NCBI RefSeq assembly: GCF_002179965.1
Contig: NZ_NGUQ01000018.1
Span: 620,001 to 684,000, forward strand
Length of the DNA: 64,000 bases
Direction: 5' to 3'
Source of the DNA: Pandoraea sp. PE-S2T-3
GTDB lineage: Bacteria > Pseudomonadota > Gammaproteobacteria > Burkholderiales > Burkholderiaceae
Program-made: the position numbers and the translations under genes
Notes under the pieces: model-generated
Told to the model about the DNA's origin: nothing
Database searches by the model: none
The model's input: only the letters and a program-made list of their open reading frames with translations
Shown here: piece after piece, positions 35,647 to 44,460 of the stretch
Position numbering within the stretch: the stretch's first letter is position 1
Layout of the letters: the number at the start of each line of letters is the position of its first letter

Positions 35647-36834
35647 TTATTTCTTCATGAACATCAGGCGCAGCGCATCCCATGCGCGGCCGATGAAGCT
35701 GGCTTGCGCCACGTCGGCCAGCGCCACGACCGGGAATTCGGCCAGTTGCTTGCCGTCGGCCATGACCTTGACGGTGCCGACCTGCGCGCCGTTCGCGATC
35801 GGGGCGATCAGCGGCTCACGCAGTTCGAGCTGCGGCTTGATCTTGTCGGCCACGCCCTTCGGCACGGTGATGAAGGTGTCCTTCTTCACGCCGATCTTCA
35901 GCTCGCTTTCCTTGCCCTTCCACACCTTGGGCGTAGCGACGACCTGATTCGCGCCGTAAACACGCAGCGTGTCGAAGTTCTGATAGCCGTAGTTCAGCGC
36001 CGAGAGGCTGTCCTGCACGCGCGCGCGCTCGGTCGGCTCACCCACCACGACCGACAGCACGCGGCGGTTCACGCCGGGCGTGCCCGGCAGCGGACGCGAG
36101 GCCGTCGACACGAGGCAATAACCCGCTTCCTTCGTGTGGCCGGTCTTCAGGCCATCGACGGTCGGGTCGAGCGACAGCAGACGGTTACGGTTCGGCTGGC
36201 GGATGTTGTTGTACGTGAAGCTCTTCTCCGAGTAGATCTTGTAGTACTCGGGGAAGTCTTGAATCATGTGCGTCGACAGCGCGGCGATATCGGCCACCGT
36301 CGTGTAGTGCTGCGGGTCGGTCAGGCCGTCGACGTTGGTGTAGTGCGTGTTCTTCAGGCCAAGACGCTGCGCGGCACGGTTCATCAGTTCGACGAAGCCC
36401 GGTTGCGAGCCGCCGATGAGTTCGGCCAGCGCGATGGACGCGTCGTTACCCGATTGAATGATCATGCCGTACACCAGATCGTGCACGGAGACCGGCTTGC
36501 CCGCTTCGATGAACGTGCGCGACTCGTCGCGGCCCACCTTGCGTACCGACTCGCCCGGAATGACCGTCTGGTCCATCGAAATGCGCTTGTCGCGCAGCGC
36601 TTCGAAGACCAGATACGAGGTCATGATCTTCGTGAGCGAAGCCGGCTCCACGCGCGCTTCCGGATCGCCGGCGGCGAGCACCTGACCGCTGGTGACGTCG
36701 ACGATCGTCCACGCCTTGGCCGACATCGGCGGCGGCGGAATCTGTTGAGCACGGGCCGGGAGTGCAGCAAGCGAGCCACAAGCGACGAGCGCCGCGGCAG
36801 CGGCGGCACGGGACAGCGAAGCGTTGAATTTCAT
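35647..36834 (-). CDS. dacC: D-alanyl-D-alanine carboxypeptidase (PBP5/6 type)
   Basis: A 395-residue periplasmic peptidoglycan enzyme that removes the terminal D-Ala from pentapeptide stems. A signal peptide ends at PARAQ (about residue 30). The active-site triad of motifs is complete: SLTK (Ser66-Lys69), SGN (128-130) and KTG (230-232). A C-terminal PBP5-type beta domain precedes an amphipathic anchor (about 378-395: FIGRAWDALRLMFMKK). I start at MKFNASLSR; a start 12 codons upstream would weaken the signal peptide. The symbol could equally be dacA. Confidence 0.95.
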   Translation of the reverse strand: MKFNASLSRAAAAAALVACGSLAALPARAQQIPPPPMSAKAWTIVDVTSGQVLAAGDPEARVEPASLTKIMTSYLVFEALRDKRISMDQTVIPGESVRKVGRDESRTFIEAGKPVSVHDLVYGMIIQSGNDASIALAELIGGSQPGFVELMNRAAQRLGLKNTHYTNVDGLTDPQHYTTVADIAALSTHMIQDFPEYYKIYSEKSFTYNNIRQPNRNRLLSLDPTVDGLKTGHTKEAGYCLVSTASRPLPGTPGVNRRVLSVVVGEPTERARVQDSLSALNYGYQNFDTLRVYGANQVVATPKVWKGKESELKIGVKKDTFITVPKGVADKIKPQLELREPLIAPIANGAQVGTVKVMADGKQLAEFPVVALADVAQASFIGRAWDALRLMFMKK

Positions 36835-37083
36835 TGGCGAAGAGAGAAACGAAGTGAGGCTCAGGGGCATCTGCGCTTGATTGAGCACCGCGCGCACTGT
36901 CGCGATTGGAAAAACACGAAAGCGGCACGGTGAAGAGGACAGCGGCACCGAAGTGCCGGTGCCAGGCATGTCGGAATCAATAGACCCGGCATCGCCTGAC
37001 AGGTTCAGGAACGAATTATACCCGCCGTGATTTGCGTACCCCAGCGTCGGGAGGGTTACCACCCGAAATCCGCCCGATGTGTG

Positions 37084-37713
37084 TCAATAGCGCCACGCAT
37101 CGACCACGATCTGCTTGAGCAGCGGCAGCAGGCCGTGGAAGAAGTGCTCACCACCGGGGATGACCACCACCGGCAGCGTTTGCGGACGCGCCCAGTCGAG
37201 TACCGACTGTAGAGGCACCGTGTCGTCCACTTCGCCGTGAATGACGAGCGTGTCGGCCGGCACGAGCGCCACATCCCAGTTGCTCGCGGCCGTGCCGACG
37301 AACACGAGACGTTGCGCGGGGGTACCGGCGTCTGCCAGCGTTTTGGCCACATGCGAGAGCACGAACGTGCCGAACGAGAAGCCCGCGAGCGCCATCGGGG
37401 GCGTATCCCAGCCCGGTTGCTGACGCATCCAGTCAATGACGGCCAGCAAGTCGTCGCGCTCGCCAATGCCCTTGTCGTGCTCGCCTTCCGACTTGCCGAC
37501 ACCGCGGAAATTCGGGCGCACCACGGCGTAACCGAGTTGCACGAAGGCACGCGCCAGCGTCTGCGCAACCTTGTTGTCGAGCGTGCCGCCGAAGAGCGGG
37601 TGCGGATGCGCCACCAGCGTGATGCCGCGCAATTCGCCCGCCGGACGGTCGATGGCGATTTCAATGGCCCCGACCGGGCCGTCGATGGTAAAGCGTTCGG
37701 TTTGAGCGTTCAT
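37084..37713 (-). CDS. Alpha/beta hydrolase (COG2945-like)
   Basis: A 209-residue cytoplasmic alpha/beta hydrolase. The nucleophile elbow is GFSFG (about residues 108-112); the later Asp in HGEVDDTVPL and the His in PGGEHFFHG complete a plausible triad. LVAHPHPLFGGTLDNKV is typical of this small uncharacterised group. The start is the ATG for MNAQTERFTIDG. It lies 133 bp downstream of the ferredoxin gene. The substrate is unknown. Confidence 0.88.
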   Translation of the reverse strand: MNAQTERFTIDGPVGAIEIAIDRPAGELRGITLVAHPHPLFGGTLDNKVAQTLARAFVQLGYAVVRPNFRGVGKSEGEHDKGIGERDDLLAVIDWMRQQPGWDTPPMALAGFSFGTFVLSHVAKTLADAGTPAQRLVFVGTAASNWDVALVPADTLVIHGEVDDTVPLQSVLDWARPQTLPVVVIPGGEHFFHGLLPLLKQIVVDAWRY

Positions 37714-37846
37714 GAGTGATGCGTGACGTGAAGCCTGATGAAAGCGGATGAGTCCGGCAATGTCCGGTCGCGCCGGGATTGCCTCGTGATTCTGGTATCG
37801 CCTGATAAGACCTGGACGCGCGCCTGAACGCACGCGACGGGCCGCG

Positions 37847-38176
37847 TCAGTCGATCAGCAGGCGTTCGACGATTTCGCCTTGCGCCAGATGCTTTTCGAC
37901 AATCTCGTCGATGTCGGTCTCATCGATGTATGTGTACCAAGTCCCTTCGGGATAGATCACGACGACTGGGCCGAGTTCGCAGCGATCAAGGCAACCGGCC
38001 TTGTTCACCCGCACTTTGCCGGGACCGGCCAGCCCGAGCTGCTTGACCTTCTTCTTCGCGTATTCCTGCATCGCCTGAGCGTTGCAATTCGCACAAGAAG
38101 GCCGGTCTGCGCCCGGTTCGCGCTGATTCAGACAAAAAAAGACGTGATGCTGGTAATACTGCGCCTGGGTGGCCAT
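37847..38176 (-). CDS. (2Fe-2S) thioredoxin-like ferredoxin
   Basis: A 109-residue ferredoxin with a thioredoxin-like fold. Likely cluster ligands are Cys residues in the HHVFFCLNQR...SCANC region (about residues 15-31) and in AGCLDRCELGP (about 61-71), giving the C-x(n)-C / C-x3-C pattern of the family. It probably carries single electrons, but the partner is unknown. The start ATG gives MATQAQYYQHHVFFC. It lies 43 bp after the VanZ-like gene and may be part of the MCE-transport transcript. Confidence 0.9.
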   Translation of the reverse strand: MATQAQYYQHHVFFCLNQREPGADRPSCANCNAQAMQEYAKKKVKQLGLAGPGKVRVNKAGCLDRCELGPVVVIYPEGTWYTYIDETDIDEIVEKHLAQGEIVERLLID

Positions 38177-38219
38177 GTCGGTCGCTCTGTGGGGGTTGGC
38201 AACGTTGTTGCGGGCCATT

Positions 38220-39392
38220 CTAACCGACCTTCCCGGTGGTGCGCGCCGGCCCGCGATGGCTCGGATCGAACATCGCCAGCAGGTAGATCAGCACCAGATA
38301 CGGCCACGTCCACGCGAGCCAGCGCGCCAACACGTTGAAGTGCACATAGCGGCCCTGCCGCCACGACTGCAACGCCGCCTCGTAGTACGGGTTGGCGGGC
38401 AACAGGTTCACGAAAACCAGCAGAACGATCAGCGCCGCCAGCGCCACGGCCCCGCGCAACACGCGCGGCCCGCGTGCCGCCACCATCAACACGAGGGTGC
38501 CGACAACGAGCCCATAGATCGCGCCGGTCGTCACCCAATCGAACGCCTGTGCGGGCGAAAACTGCCACGCCGAAGCAGCGGCCTTGATGGCGAACGCGCT
38601 GATGAACATCGCGCAAAGCAGCGGCACACGCGGTGCCCCGCGCCGCATGGCCAGCGTCGCGAGCAGCCCGGCCAGAATGGTGCCGCTGGCAGTGACCACG
38701 GTCTCCCACAGCGCATGACTCGCCACGGCGTCGAGTGCCGAGAGGTAGTCCTGCAACTGACCGAGATGCGGCACCCAATCCAGAACGAGATCGGTGATAT
38801 CCGGGTCTTGCCAGAGCCAGATCTGACGCACCAGATCGCCGTCGCCGAAGAGAAACTGCTGCGGATATGCCTGCGCCCACGGCCACAAGGCCAGCAGCAC
38901 GAGCAACACGCTCGCGTGCCGCTCAAACCATGCGAAGCGCAGATGCCGCAGCCAGCCGCGATCGAGCAACGGGCTCGTGAGCGGAACCGCGAGCGCACCG
39001 CCGATCAGTGCCCCCAGCGCATTCGTCGCAAGATCGACGTTCGACGCCACGCGTGTGGGCAAATACGTTTGCAACGCTTCCATACCGCCCGACAGCAGTG
39101 TGCCAAGCAAAAACGCCGCGAAGACCGCGCGCGTGCCGCGCCACGCAGGATGCAACGCCAGCACCGTGAGCATGCCGAGCGGGATATAACCCAGCACATT
39201 GGTGACGACATCGAACATCGTCATCCAGCGTGGCAACGGCGCGAACAGATAGTCGAACGGGCCGACCACCGCACGCTGAAATTCGAACGGATACAAGCTC
39301 GCGTACGCGATGAGCAAGATCAGGCAAAGCAGCGCCTGACGCGTGAGCGGCGAGGCACGTCGTTGCCAGGGTTTGATGTCCGGCTCGGGCAT
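38220..39392 (-). CDS. VanZ-like membrane protein
   Basis: A 390-residue integral membrane protein with about ten helices. The N-terminal half carries a VanZ-type core: the DVVTNVLGYIPLGM motif (about residues 61-74) and the later SGGMEALQTYLPTRVASNVDLATNALG (quoted in part: SNVDLATNALG). The VanZ family has no firm biochemical role outside glycopeptide resistance; many are phage- or envelope-linked. It lies 13 bp after the MCE lipoprotein gene, which suggests an envelope-related role. I use the ATG for MPEPDIKPWQ. Confidence 0.85.
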   Translation of the reverse strand: MPEPDIKPWQRRASPLTRQALLCLILLIAYASLYPFEFQRAVVGPFDYLFAPLPRWMTMFDVVTNVLGYIPLGMLTVLALHPAWRGTRAVFAAFLLGTLLSGGMEALQTYLPTRVASNVDLATNALGALIGGALAVPLTSPLLDRGWLRHLRFAWFERHASVLLVLLALWPWAQAYPQQFLFGDGDLVRQIWLWQDPDITDLVLDWVPHLGQLQDYLSALDAVASHALWETVVTASGTILAGLLATLAMRRGAPRVPLLCAMFISAFAIKAAASAWQFSPAQAFDWVTTGAIYGLVVGTLVLMVAARGPRVLRGAVALAALIVLLVFVNLLPANPYYEAALQSWRQGRYVHFNVLARWLAWTWPYLVLIYLLAMFDPSHRGPARTTGKVG

Positions 39393-39405
39393 TGACGCTG
39401 GGGCG

Positions 39406-40209
39406 CTAGCGCGTGGCCGCCGACAGCGGCGAGGCATCCGGCGCGGCGTCCGATCGCGGTGCCGTGGCAGGGACTGCACGCGATGCAGGTGCCGATCGCG
39501 TCGTGGTCGACGGCGCCGGCGTCGGCACTCGGCCAGCCAGCCACTGAATCAGTTGCGTCTGCACCGCATCGCTTGCTGCCGCCAGTGCGCGGGCGCCACC
39601 TGCTGCATCGGCCGTGGCCGCAGGAGCCTGTGCGCGCAGCGTCGTTTGCGCCAGCAGCTTCGGCCCGTCGAACAACGTCGCTCGAATCTGCACCACACCG
39701 TGGCTGGTCGACGCACTGTCGAAGTACTGCGCGAATTCGTCGAGTTCAACGCGCAATGCAGGTGCCGCCGTCGGATCGCCTGCGGCCAGCACCGGTCTGT
39801 CGACCGCGAGCGCGACACGCAGCCGGTCACCGAACAACCGGGCCGGTGACGCGAGCCAACGGCTGTTGGCGTAGACACGTGCCTGATCGCCATCGCTGGC
39901 CGGCAAGCGGTAATAGATCAAATCGGAGTCCAGCCAGTTCGGCGCGTTGACGACGACCTTGAGCGGCGACAGGCGCGCGGCACCCGATGCAGCCGATGCA
40001 GCGGCATTTGCCGTGTTGGAGATGTCGGGCGTCCCCGTTGAAGCCCCGGATGCCGCTGATGTCGATGATGCCGCTGGCATCGTCGGCGGACCGAGATCGT
40101 AGCGAGCCAATGCGCCGGACGGTGTACTCGTTGCACACCCGGCCACGAGCGCCGCCGTACCTGCGGCGAGCAGTAGCGCGCGCAGGGCGCCACGAATGGA
40201 TTCAATCAT
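39406..40209 (-). CDS. ABC-type transport auxiliary lipoprotein (PqiC/DUF330-like)
   Basis: A 267-residue outer-membrane-type lipoprotein. The signal ends at the lipobox LVAGC (Cys about residue 25). Ala/Ser-rich linkers flank an ABC_trans_aux domain (about 80-210: VVVNAPNWLDSDLIYYRLP...WLASPARLFGDRL). Members pair with MCE transporters and probably hold the outer-membrane end of the lipid path. AAGGA lies 7 bp before the ATG. It is 32 bp downstream of the MlaD-like gene. Confidence 0.88.
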   Translation of the reverse strand: MIESIRGALRALLLAAGTAALVAGCATSTPSGALARYDLGPPTMPAASSTSAASGASTGTPDISNTANAAASAASGAARLSPLKVVVNAPNWLDSDLIYYRLPASDGDQARVYANSRWLASPARLFGDRLRVALAVDRPVLAAGDPTAAPALRVELDEFAQYFDSASTSHGVVQIRATLFDGPKLLAQTTLRAQAPAATADAAGGARALAAASDAVQTQLIQWLAGRVPTPAPSTTTRSAPASRAVPATAPRSDAAPDASPLSAATR

Positions 40210-40241
40210 GTCGGTATCCTTTTGCAATTCGGTCGCGCCTC

Positions 40242-41201
40242 TCATCGGCCCGCTCCACCGGGCCACGCGAAGCCCGACTCACCCGGTCCGGGCGGTGGCG
40301 GCGACGTGCCGAAGAGCAGCGCGCGCGGATTGCGATTGATCGTCTCGGCAGCCTGTCCCACGGCCTGCGTCGTCGTGCGCAGATCATCGGACAGCGTATT
40401 CAACCGTGGCAACGCCTCTTGTTGCAGCGAGCCCTCGAAGGTCTGCGTCGTCGCCTGGAATGCGGCGAGGCTCGACGCCGCCTGATCGGCCGCGCGTCCC
40501 ACACTATCGAGATTGCGCACCAGCGGGCCCTGCGGGTCGGTCAGTTGACCCGCAAGCTTGTTCGCGCCGGCCAGCGTGCCGTTCAGCTCACGCACGGTCT
40601 CGGGCAGTTGCTTGGTCACCGGTTCCAGCTGTTGCGCAACGCGATTCACGCTCTGCGCGGCCATCTTCACACTGTTGACCGAGTCGATCACGGCCTGACG
40701 ATTGTCGGCAGACAGCAATTGATTGACCGACGAACTCGCCTGCTCAAGCTGACGCACGAGGGTGTTGCCGCGATTCTGCAATTCATCGATAAAACTTGGA
40801 CGCAACCGCAACTGGGCGACCTGCGTCTCCGAGGACGGCAGCAACGTGCGGTCGCGGCCATCGTCGTCGAGTTGCACGAAAGCCAGCCCCGTCACGCCCT
40901 GATAGCTCAGCGTGGCGTACGTCGACTTGGTCATCGGCGTGCCTTCGTTCACGAGAATGCGAATCAGGATTTGACCCGGCGTACGCGGATCGAACTTGAT
41001 CGAATCCACCTTGCCCACGGCCAGACCGCGATAGCGAACAGCAGACTCGGGATTCAGGCCGTTCACGTTGGTTCGGGAGACCAGGTCGTAAGGCACGCGC
41101 ACACGATTGTCGCGATTGAACCAGTACACGGCCGCCGCGACCGCTGTGAGCAATACCAGCGTGAACAGGCCCGCCATAAAGGCGTGCGATTTATTTTCCA
41201 T
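40242..41201 (-). CDS. MCE/MlaD-family lipid-binding protein
   Basis: A 319-residue periplasmic protein anchored by one N-terminal helix (about residues 8-28). The MCE domain (about 38-118) has VPYDLVSRTNVNGLNPESAVRYRGLAVGKV-type sequence (key part NGLNPESAVRYRG). A long helical C-terminal region (about 130-290) resembles the extended alpha needle of PqiB/Mce proteins. The end is Pro-rich. It binds lipids and links the inner-membrane MlaE/MlaF complex to its lipoprotein partner. It overlaps the ATPase gene by 11 bp. Confidence 0.93.
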   Translation of the reverse strand: MENKSHAFMAGLFTLVLLTAVAAAVYWFNRDNRVRVPYDLVSRTNVNGLNPESAVRYRGLAVGKVDSIKFDPRTPGQILIRILVNEGTPMTKSTYATLSYQGVTGLAFVQLDDDGRDRTLLPSSETQVAQLRLRPSFIDELQNRGNTLVRQLEQASSSVNQLLSADNRQAVIDSVNSVKMAAQSVNRVAQQLEPVTKQLPETVRELNGTLAGANKLAGQLTDPQGPLVRNLDSVGRAADQAASSLAAFQATTQTFEGSLQQEALPRLNTLSDDLRTTTQAVGQAAETINRNPRALLFGTSPPPPGPGESGFAWPGGAGR

Positions 41202-42123
41202 CGTCGAGTAACTCCGAAATCTTGTGACGCCGCGCAGCGGGCAAGGCCAGCAACGCGCGTCTGCCGCGCTCACCGAGGAAGAAGCTGTGAATGAAGGGGT
41301 GATCGACGCGCACCACATCTTCGACAGGCGCATTAATGAGCACCTTGCGATCGGCCAGCACGGCCACCCGCGTCGCGAGCATCATCACCGTATCGAGATC
41401 GTGCGTGACCATCACCACGGTCAGGCCCAGCGAGCGGTGCAGGCCGCGAATCATGTCGACGAATTCGTCCGATGCCTGCGGATCGAGCCCGGCCGTCGGC
41501 TCGTCGAGAAACAGCAGCTCAGGCTCCAGCGCAATCGCGCGCGCGATGCCGACCCGCTTGATCATCCCGCCCGATAACTCCGACGGCATGCGGTTCGCCA
41601 TGCGCCCCGACAAGCCGGCCATCTCGAGCTTGTACATCACCACATCGCGAATCAGATCTTCCGACAACGTATGCAGTTCACGCAGCGGCTGCGCGATGTT
41701 GTCGAACACCGTCATCGCCGAGAACAGGGCACCACGCTGGAACAACATGCCCGAACGACGGCGCAGCAAATGCGCCGTACGCCGGTCGATCATCGTGATG
41801 TCGTGACCGAAGACGCTGATATGACCACTGGTCGGCGCTTCGAGCCCGATGATCTGACGGATCAGCGTCGTTTTCCCCGACCCTGAACCACCCACCAGCG
41901 CGATGATTTCGCTTTGGCGCACGGTCAGATCGAGATGCTCGTGAATCGTATGCGTGCCATAGCGCTTCGTCAGATCGCGCACTTCGATGACAGGCTCGGC
42001 GTCGCCCGCCAATGTCGCAGCGACCGGCGGGCAGCCCGCCGTGCCGGGGCGTGCCACATCGGACAGTTCCGTCGCGCCGGCGCCCGGCGCCTTCGAGAGA
42101 TCGTGGATCGTGGATTCGCTCAT
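41191..42123 (-). CDS. ABC transporter ATPase, MlaF type
   Basis: A 310-residue ATPase. Walker A is GGSGSGKT (about residues 81-88), the signature LSGGMIKRVGIARAIA, Walker B LLFLDEPTAGLD and the H-loop VTHDLD. A 45-residue N-terminal extension is poorly conserved. It powers the MCE lipid transporter. Its ATG shares a base with the permease stop (TGATG), indicating coupling. Confidence 0.93.
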   Translation of the reverse strand: MSESTIHDLSKAPGAGATELSDVARPGTAGCPPVAATLAGDAEPVIEVRDLTKRYGTHTIHEHLDLTVRQSEIIALVGGSGSGKTTLIRQIIGLEAPTSGHISVFGHDITMIDRRTAHLLRRRSGMLFQRGALFSAMTVFDNIAQPLRELHTLSEDLIRDVVMYKLEMAGLSGRMANRMPSELSGGMIKRVGIARAIALEPELLFLDEPTAGLDPQASDEFVDMIRGLHRSLGLTVVMVTHDLDTVMMLATRVAVLADRKVLINAPVEDVVRVDHPFIHSFFLGERGRRALLALPAARRHKISELLDDGK

Positions 42124-43244
42124 CAGCCGATCCCCACGTTGCGAAACAGAATCGCGAACACCGCGTCGGCAAGAATCACCACCGTGATCGATGTCACCAC
42201 CGACTGCGTTGTGCCCTCGCCCAGACTCTGCGTATTCGGTTTGACGCGCATGCCGAAGTGGCACGCGACCAGCGCGATCAACATCCCGAACACCACGCCC
42301 TTGCCAAGACCGATCCAGAGGTTGGCGATACGTACGGCGTTAGGCAGCGTCGTGAAGAAGTAGTGCAGGCCGATCCCGAGTTCGTACTTGGCGGCCAGTG
42401 CACCGCCGAGCAGCGCGACGACGTTCGTCCACATGACCAGCAACGGCATCGCAATCGCCAGCGCAATGACCTTGGGCAAGATGAGGCGAAGGCTATGCGA
42501 GATGTCCATCACGCGCATGGCATCGAGCTCTTCGGTCACGCGCATGACACCGAGTTGCGCCGTAATCGCCGAGCCCGAGCGCCCCGCCACCAGAATGGCC
42601 GAGAGCACCGGCCCCAGCTCGCGAATCACCGACAGGCCGAGGATGTTCACGATGAACGTGCTCGCACCATATAGCTTGAGTTGTTGCGCCGAGAGGTACG
42701 ACAGCACGATGCCGATCAGGAACGCCACCAGTGCCGTAATGCCGAGCGCCTTGGCCCCGGCACTGTAGATATTGGCGGACATCTCGAGCCACGGCGCGCG
42801 CATCGGGTGCCGCACCACGCGCCCAAGGTCGATGACGAACCGGCCAAACATCGAAATACCGCCGCGCAGGTGATCGCCAAGTGAAAACAGCGAATAGCCC
42901 AACCGGCTGACCGGATCGACATAGCGTGTCGGCACCGGGCTCTGCCGCGTCCGATCGAATTCGGCGAGGTGGTCGAAGAGCGCGCGCTGCGTTGGCGTGA
43001 GCGCGATCTGCTTGGGGAAGCGGCGATTCCAGTACCGCCACAACGCCTGTGCCCCCACGTGATCGAGACGCTCGACGCAGGTGAGATCCCACGCGAGTTC
43101 GCCACTGGGCAGCGCATGGACGAGTTGGAGCAACATCTTCTTGCGCTGTGAGAGCGCAAGCGCTGTCCACAGCCCGCGCAGCATCACCACCGGGCCTTGC
43201 GGCGAGGGGGACAGCTCCAGGGTGGGCACGGCATCGAGATTCAA
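42123..43244 (-). CDS. MlaE-family permease with N-terminal STAS domain
   Basis: About 373 residues. The N-terminal part (about 1-110) is a STAS-like domain fused to an MlaE permease (about 150-373) with five to six helices and the conserved LGVMRVTEELDAMRVMDIS loop. The fusion is common in betaproteobacteria and replaces the separate MlaB protein. No ATG fits: I propose TTG at 43244, ten bases after AGGAG; GTG at 43229 or an internal ATG near 43190 are alternatives. It heads the MCE transport unit and is divergent from birA. Confidence 0.85.
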   Translation of the reverse strand: MNLDAVPTLELSPSPQGPVVMLRGLWTALALSQRKKMLLQLVHALPSGELAWDLTCVERLDHVGAQALWRYWNRRFPKQIALTPTQRALFDHLAEFDRTRQSPVPTRYVDPVSRLGYSLFSLGDHLRGGISMFGRFVIDLGRVVRHPMRAPWLEMSANIYSAGAKALGITALVAFLIGIVLSYLSAQQLKLYGASTFIVNILGLSVIRELGPVLSAILVAGRSGSAITAQLGVMRVTEELDAMRVMDISHSLRLILPKVIALAIAMPLLVMWTNVVALLGGALAAKYELGIGLHYFFTTLPNAVRIANLWIGLGKGVVFGMLIALVACHFGMRVKPNTQSLGEGTTQSVVTSITVVILADAVFAILFRNVGIG

Positions 43245-43263
43245 AACTGGGGGTCTCCTGACA

Positions 43264-43291
43264 ACAGGACCAAACAGGACCAAACAGGACC
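43264..43291. repeat. 10-bp tandem repeat in the mlaE/birA divergent region
   Basis: CAGGACCAAA occurs twice and is followed by a partial third copy, CAGGACC. The 10-bp period places each copy on the same face of the helix. It lies 20-47 bp upstream of the mlaE start. Confidence 0.75.
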
Positions 43292-43470
43292 GGGCGGAAT
43301 CCGGCAAAACGCGGTCATTGTACGGTACAGGCGCTACCGGGCGAAGGCAACCCGACGGCGGCCGAAAACGTGCCGGAATCGGCCGAGTTTGGACTCGGAT
43401 GATGCCGAAAAATGCCCGTGGTTGCAGGGCACTGCGGCGCGGCGCAAGCCCCGCCGTTACAATAGCAGCC

Positions 43471-44460
43471 ATGAATAAAGCCGCCATCCATGCCACCGAC
43501 ATTGCCAGCCGCCGTCTTGATCGGGACGGCGTCCGAGCGCGCCTTGGCGCGGCCTGCCGCGATTGGCAAATCGAAGTGGTCGAGAGCACCGGCTCCACCA
43601 ATCTGGACCTGCTCTCCCGGCTGCGCGAAGACGCCTCGTGCGCCCCGGTCGTGCGTGCCGCCATGGTCCAGACCGCCGGGCGCGGCCAGCGCGGACGCGC
43701 ATGGCAGAGCTTGCCCGGCGATAGCCTGACGTTCTCACTCGCCTATGTCTTGCCCGGCGGCCCCGCCGAATTGGCCGGATTGTCGCTGGCGACAGGCGTC
43801 GCGGTTGTCGAGGGCTTATCGGACCTGCCGTTGTCGGCGCCGCAAGCGCTCGGCCTGAAGTGGCCCAACGACGTGCTGCTTCGCGGCGGCAAACTCGCCG
43901 GCATTCTGATCGAAACCGTCCCCGCAGGCCCGGGACGCATCGGCGTCGTCATCGGCATCGGCGTCAATCTGCGCCAGGCCGGCGACGTCGCCGCGCGCAT
44001 CGATGGTGCCTTGGCAACTTCGGACGACAAGACCGGTGCCGCATCGAGCCATGTGCCAGCCTCCACGGCCATCCCTGCCATTCCTGCCACACCGCCCGCC
44101 GCCCTCGAATCGATTCTTCCGGCACCCGACATGACCTCGGTGCTCGCCGCGCTGATTCAGCGGCTTGCCGTCATGCTCGAGCGTTTCGGCGAACAGGGTT
44201 TCAGTGCTTTCCGTGAAGCTTGGGAAGCCATGCACGCATACAGCGGCGCTTCGATTCGGGTCATCGAACACGGACGCGATCTGCTGCACGGCGTTGCACT
44301 GGGTGTCGATACGCAGGGCTGCCTGCGCGTGGCGACCGATGGCGGCGAACGCGTCATCGCCAGCGGCGAGGTCTCCGTGCGACTCGTGAATTCATCTACC
44401 GATGCCGCTACCGGTGCCGATGCCGATGCACCGTCAGCCTTGCGAGGAAGCCGCCGATGA
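43471..44460 (+). CDS. birA: Biotin-[acetyl-CoA-carboxylase] ligase, monofunctional
   Basis: A 329-residue biotin protein ligase that activates biotin as biotinyl-AMP and attaches it to the carboxyl-carrier protein. The biotin/AMP loop is GRGQRG (70-75), and the substrate lysine region is LKWPNDVLL (129-137). No N-terminal helix-turn-helix is present, so it should not act as the biotin-operon repressor. A 40-residue Ala/Thr/Pro insert lies near residues 190-220. TACAAT sits 8 bp before the ATG, so the message may be leaderless. coaX overlaps its stop by 4 bp. Confidence 0.93.
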   Translation: MNKAAIHATDIASRRLDRDGVRARLGAACRDWQIEVVESTGSTNLDLLSRLREDASCAPVVRAAMVQTAGRGQRGRAWQSLPGDSLTFSLAYVLPGGPAELAGLSLATGVAVVEGLSDLPLSAPQALGLKWPNDVLLRGGKLAGILIETVPAGPGRIGVVIGIGVNLRQAGDVAARIDGALATSDDKTGAASSHVPASTAIPAIPATPPAALESILPAPDMTSVLAALIQRLAVMLERFGEQGFSAFREAWEAMHAYSGASIRVIEHGRDLLHGVALGVDTQGCLRVATDGGERVIASGEVSVRLVNSSTDAATGADADAPSALRGSRR

